A stretch of 34,098 bases of DNA, from positions 1-34,098 of the forward strand of contig SYHD01000144.1 in the NCBI GenBank assembly GCA_005799265.1. The letters run 5' to 3'. Origin of the DNA: Planctomycetia bacterium (GTDB taxonomy: Bacteria; Planctomycetota; Planctomycetia; Gemmatales; Gemmataceae). Both the position numbers and the translations under genes were made by a program. The notes below the pieces were generated by a model. It saw only the letters and a program-made list of their open reading frames with translations, did not search any database and had not been told where the DNA came from. Below, one piece after another: positions 32,632-34,098 of this stretch; the stretch's first letter is position 1; every line of letters starts with the position of its first letter.

Positions 32632-32982
32632 TTACGGCGGTCCGATTTGTGCCAAGAGTGCTTCCACTTGCAGCTTGAGGGGCGCGAGATCATTCTCGAC
32701 GACGCCCCAGACAAGCCGATGTTGCGTGAGCGCGTAACCGTGAACCAAGATGTTACGAAACCCGATGATCTGCCGCAAGGAACTTATGGATTGATCCAGG
32801 GCGGGATCTTTCTTGGAGGCCTGAAGAAGTGCTTCGCCGATGAGAATGAACTCTCGTTCGACGGCGGCGCGAAGCATAGCGTCCGCGAGGTAATCCGCGA
32901 GGGATTTGCCGCGCGTAAAATCCTCCAGCAGAACACAAGCCTGCCGAACGTCCTCCAGGAACTTCGCCACGTCAGGCTGCAT
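32632..32982 (-). CDS. hepT: HEPN-domain toxin, HepT-like
   Basis: The product is 116 residues, normal for HepT. The RNase motif R-x4-H-x-Y is complete: R76-NILV-H81-G-Y83, preceded by 'LRQIIGF'. HepT toxins are RNases silenced by AMPylation of the motif tyrosine by the partner MntA. The start at ATG 32982 overlaps the end of the nucleotidyltransferase gene by 11 bases. The longer ORF to 33267 only reads through that gene in another frame. Confidence 0.9.
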   Translation of the reverse strand: MQPDVAKFLEDVRQACVLLEDFTRGKSLADYLADAMLRAAVEREFILIGEALLQASKKDPALDQSISSLRQIIGFRNILVHGYALTQHRLVWGVVENDLAPLKLQVEALLAQIGPP

Positions 32983-33280
32983 AGAGCACCCGGCGCTGCT
33001 GGTTGACGGCCTTGAGGAAATACGGATTAATGATCGCGAGCGTCTCCACCAGATCGACCTCACGGCCAAGCAGATCCTGGAGGTCAAACCAGAGGCCGAA
33101 ATAGGCCTTGGCGTGCAAGCCAGGCGCCAGCGGCTCGAACTCGACCAAGAAATCAAAGTCGCTGTGTTTCGCATCAAAGCGACCGCAGGAGGCGGAACCG
33201 AATAGCTCCAACGTCTTGACGCGATGGAGGCGACAAAGTTCCGCGAGCCTTGGCCGGAATTCGTCAATGGGATGAGTCAT
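32972..33280 (-). CDS. mntA: Minimal nucleotidyltransferase antitoxin, MntA-like
   Basis: The product is 102 residues. The nucleotidyltransferase signature is 'LFGSASCGRF' with G28-S29, then 'SDFDFLVEF' with D41 and D43, and a third acidic residue D76 in 'REVDLVE'. The spacing between GS and DxD is 11 residues, as in many MNT proteins of this type. MntA neutralises HepT by AMPylating it. ATG 33280 has GGAGAG four bases upstream; an extension to 33307 is unnecessary. The gene diverges from the NIPSNAP-like gene, with 170 bases between them. Confidence 0.9.
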   Translation of the reverse strand: MTHPIDEFRPRLAELCRLHRVKTLELFGSASCGRFDAKHSDFDFLVEFEPLAPGLHAKAYFGLWFDLQDLLGREVDLVETLAIINPYFLKAVNQQRRVLYAA

Positions 33281-33450
33281 CGCACTCTCCAGCCGACATT
33301 GTACCATCTCTGGAAGAGAACGAACATTGGATGCATCGCCTTCAAGTTAATAAAACTTCCCTCGGAATGAAAGAACTGTTTTTCGCAAGTGGTCAAGCGC
33401 GCGCAGCCGCAAGCGCGCATCGTTCCCTAACCCATTGCAAGGGAGTCAAG

Positions 33451-33885
33451 ATGAAGCAGTACGTAAAATTTGGTATCATCACCGGAAGTCTGCTGTTGGC
33501 CGCCTGCGTCGGCTTTGCCGCGCGCGAGGCGGAGGGAGGCAAGAAAGTGGACACACGTGTCTTCGAGATGCGGACCTATTACGCTCATCCAGGCCGAATG
33601 GACGCGATGCACGCGCGCTTCCGCAATCACACCTGCAAGCTCTTCGAGAAGCATGGCATGACGCTGATCGGCTTCTGGAACCCACAGGACGCCAAGGAAG
33701 CCCAGCAAAAGATGGTGTACATCCTGGCCTATCCGAGCAAGGAAGCGGCCACGAAGAGCTGGGCCGCCTTTCGAGCCGATCCCGACTGGATCAAGGCACG
33801 CGATGCCTCGGAGAAGGACGGGCCGATTGTCGCCAAGGTCGATTCGGTGTTCCTGAACCCGACCGATTATTCGGCGATCAAGTAA
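33451..33885 (+). CDS. NIPSNAP-family protein with export signal
   Basis: The product is 144 residues. After an N-terminal signal (KFGIITGSLLLAACVGFAA) the mature part is one NIPSNAP/dimeric alpha-beta-barrel domain: 'VFEMRTYYAHPGRMDAMHARFRNHTCKLFEKHGMTLIGFW', followed by 'VYILAYPSKEAATKSWAAFRADPDW'. A lipobox-like LAAC with C19 could make it a lipoprotein; signal peptidase I cleavage after FAA is the alternative. GGGAG lies five bases before the ATG. The function is unknown. A TTAGC hairpin separates it from the next gene. Confidence 0.88.
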   Translation: MKQYVKFGIITGSLLLAACVGFAAREAEGGKKVDTRVFEMRTYYAHPGRMDAMHARFRNHTCKLFEKHGMTLIGFWNPQDAKEAQQKMVYILAYPSKEAATKSWAAFRADPDWIKARDASEKDGPIVAKVDSVFLNPTDYSAIK

Positions 33886-33900
33886 GATGAACCCTGTCCC

Positions 33901-33938
33901 CGTTTAGCGTTCGCGTGGCGCCGCGCGAGCGCTAAACG
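33901..33938. repeat. 15-bp hairpin of the TTAGC family (38-bp subtype)
   Basis: The arms CGTTTAGCGTTCGCG and CGCGAGCGCTAAACG match at 14 of 15 positions around an 8-base loop. It is nearly identical to the element at 13440-13477 and starts 15 bases after the NIPSNAP-like stop. Confidence 0.88.
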
Positions 33939-33954
33939 AAGACGGGAGAGAAGT

Positions 33955-34098
33955 ATGCCGATCATCGAGGTCGTAGGTCTATCGAAGACGTATCACGTCT
34001 ATCAAAAAAAAGAAGGCTTGCTCGGCGCGCTGCGTGGACTGATCCAGCGCGAGTACAAGGACGTGAACGCCGTCGAGAACGTCACCTTCCACATCGAG
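33955..34098 (+). CDS. ABC transporter ATP-binding protein (5' end only)
   Basis: The 48 codons seen begin 'MPIIEVVGLSKTYHVYQKKEGLLGALRGL' and continue 'REYKDVNAVENVTFHIE', which is the usual start of an ABC-2-type (NatA-like) ATPase before its Walker A motif. GGGAGAG lies upstream of the ATG. The gene runs off the window, so Walker motifs and the permease partner cannot be seen. Confidence 0.8.
   Translation, partial: MPIIEVVGLSKTYHVYQKKEGLLGALRGLIQREYKDVNAVENVTFHIE

Overview
The window looks like a chromosomal segment of a planctomycete, most likely of the Gemmata type. This is inferred from gene content: a Tat-exported DUF1501 protein, a secreted WD40 protein with many 'PDGKTL' blades and a C-terminal helical tail, a NIPSNAP-like protein, an Abhydrolase_10-type exported protein, high GC, and many palindromic and heptameric intergenic repeats. 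No rRNA, tRNA or CRISPR array was seen.

Layout. Bases 1-324 hold one perfect hairpin repeat and no gene. From 325 to 8058 are unlinked housekeeping or exported genes: a DUF255/YyaL-type thioredoxin-fold protein (minus strand), then on the plus strand an exported isoaspartyl peptidase/asparaginase, a DUF1501 protein and the WD40 protein. From 8094 to 23852 there is an almost uninterrupted minus-strand run. In transcription order it encodes: CDF metal transporter, HMG-CoA reductase, exported protein of unknown function, UbiA-type prenyltransferase, PEP-synthase/rifampicin-phosphotransferase-like enzyme, a VapBC-type toxin-antitoxin pair, DUF3419 (BtaA-like) transferase, phytol/dolichol-kinase-like membrane protein, GNAT, OleC-like AMP-forming ligase, PAP2_3-type membrane phosphatase and cytochrome P450. 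Three neighbour pairs of biosynthetic genes overlap by ATGA. I read HMGR through P450 as a candidate biosynthetic locus for an isoprenoid- or acyl-derived lipid whose product is not known to me.

From 23991 to 29227 the plus strand carries a compact type-VII-secretion-like module: a WXG100-size protein, a coiled-coil protein, a second small W-containing helical protein, and a 1326-residue FtsK/EccC-like ATPase with two membrane segments and a central active P-loop domain between two regions that look like degenerate ATPase domains. The two small proteins share the spacing W-R-D-x5-F in place of WXG.

From 29295 to the end: an RlmL-type rRNA methyltransferase, a large exported alpha/beta hydrolase, a HepT/MntA (HEPN/MNT) pair, a NIPSNAP-like protein and the start of an ABC transporter ATPase gene.

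Repeats stand out. At least seven hairpins share a TTAGC...GCTAA core but differ in the rest of their arms. They sit between the translationally coupled gene pairs, supply the stop codons of two genes, and one lies in frame inside the methyltransferase gene just before its NPPY catalytic motif. Heptamer arrays (GGATGAA type) provide an identical start-codon context for two adjacent genes. A GC-rich REP-like element lies in the ATPase leader and a related copy appears to be in frame inside the ATPase itself.
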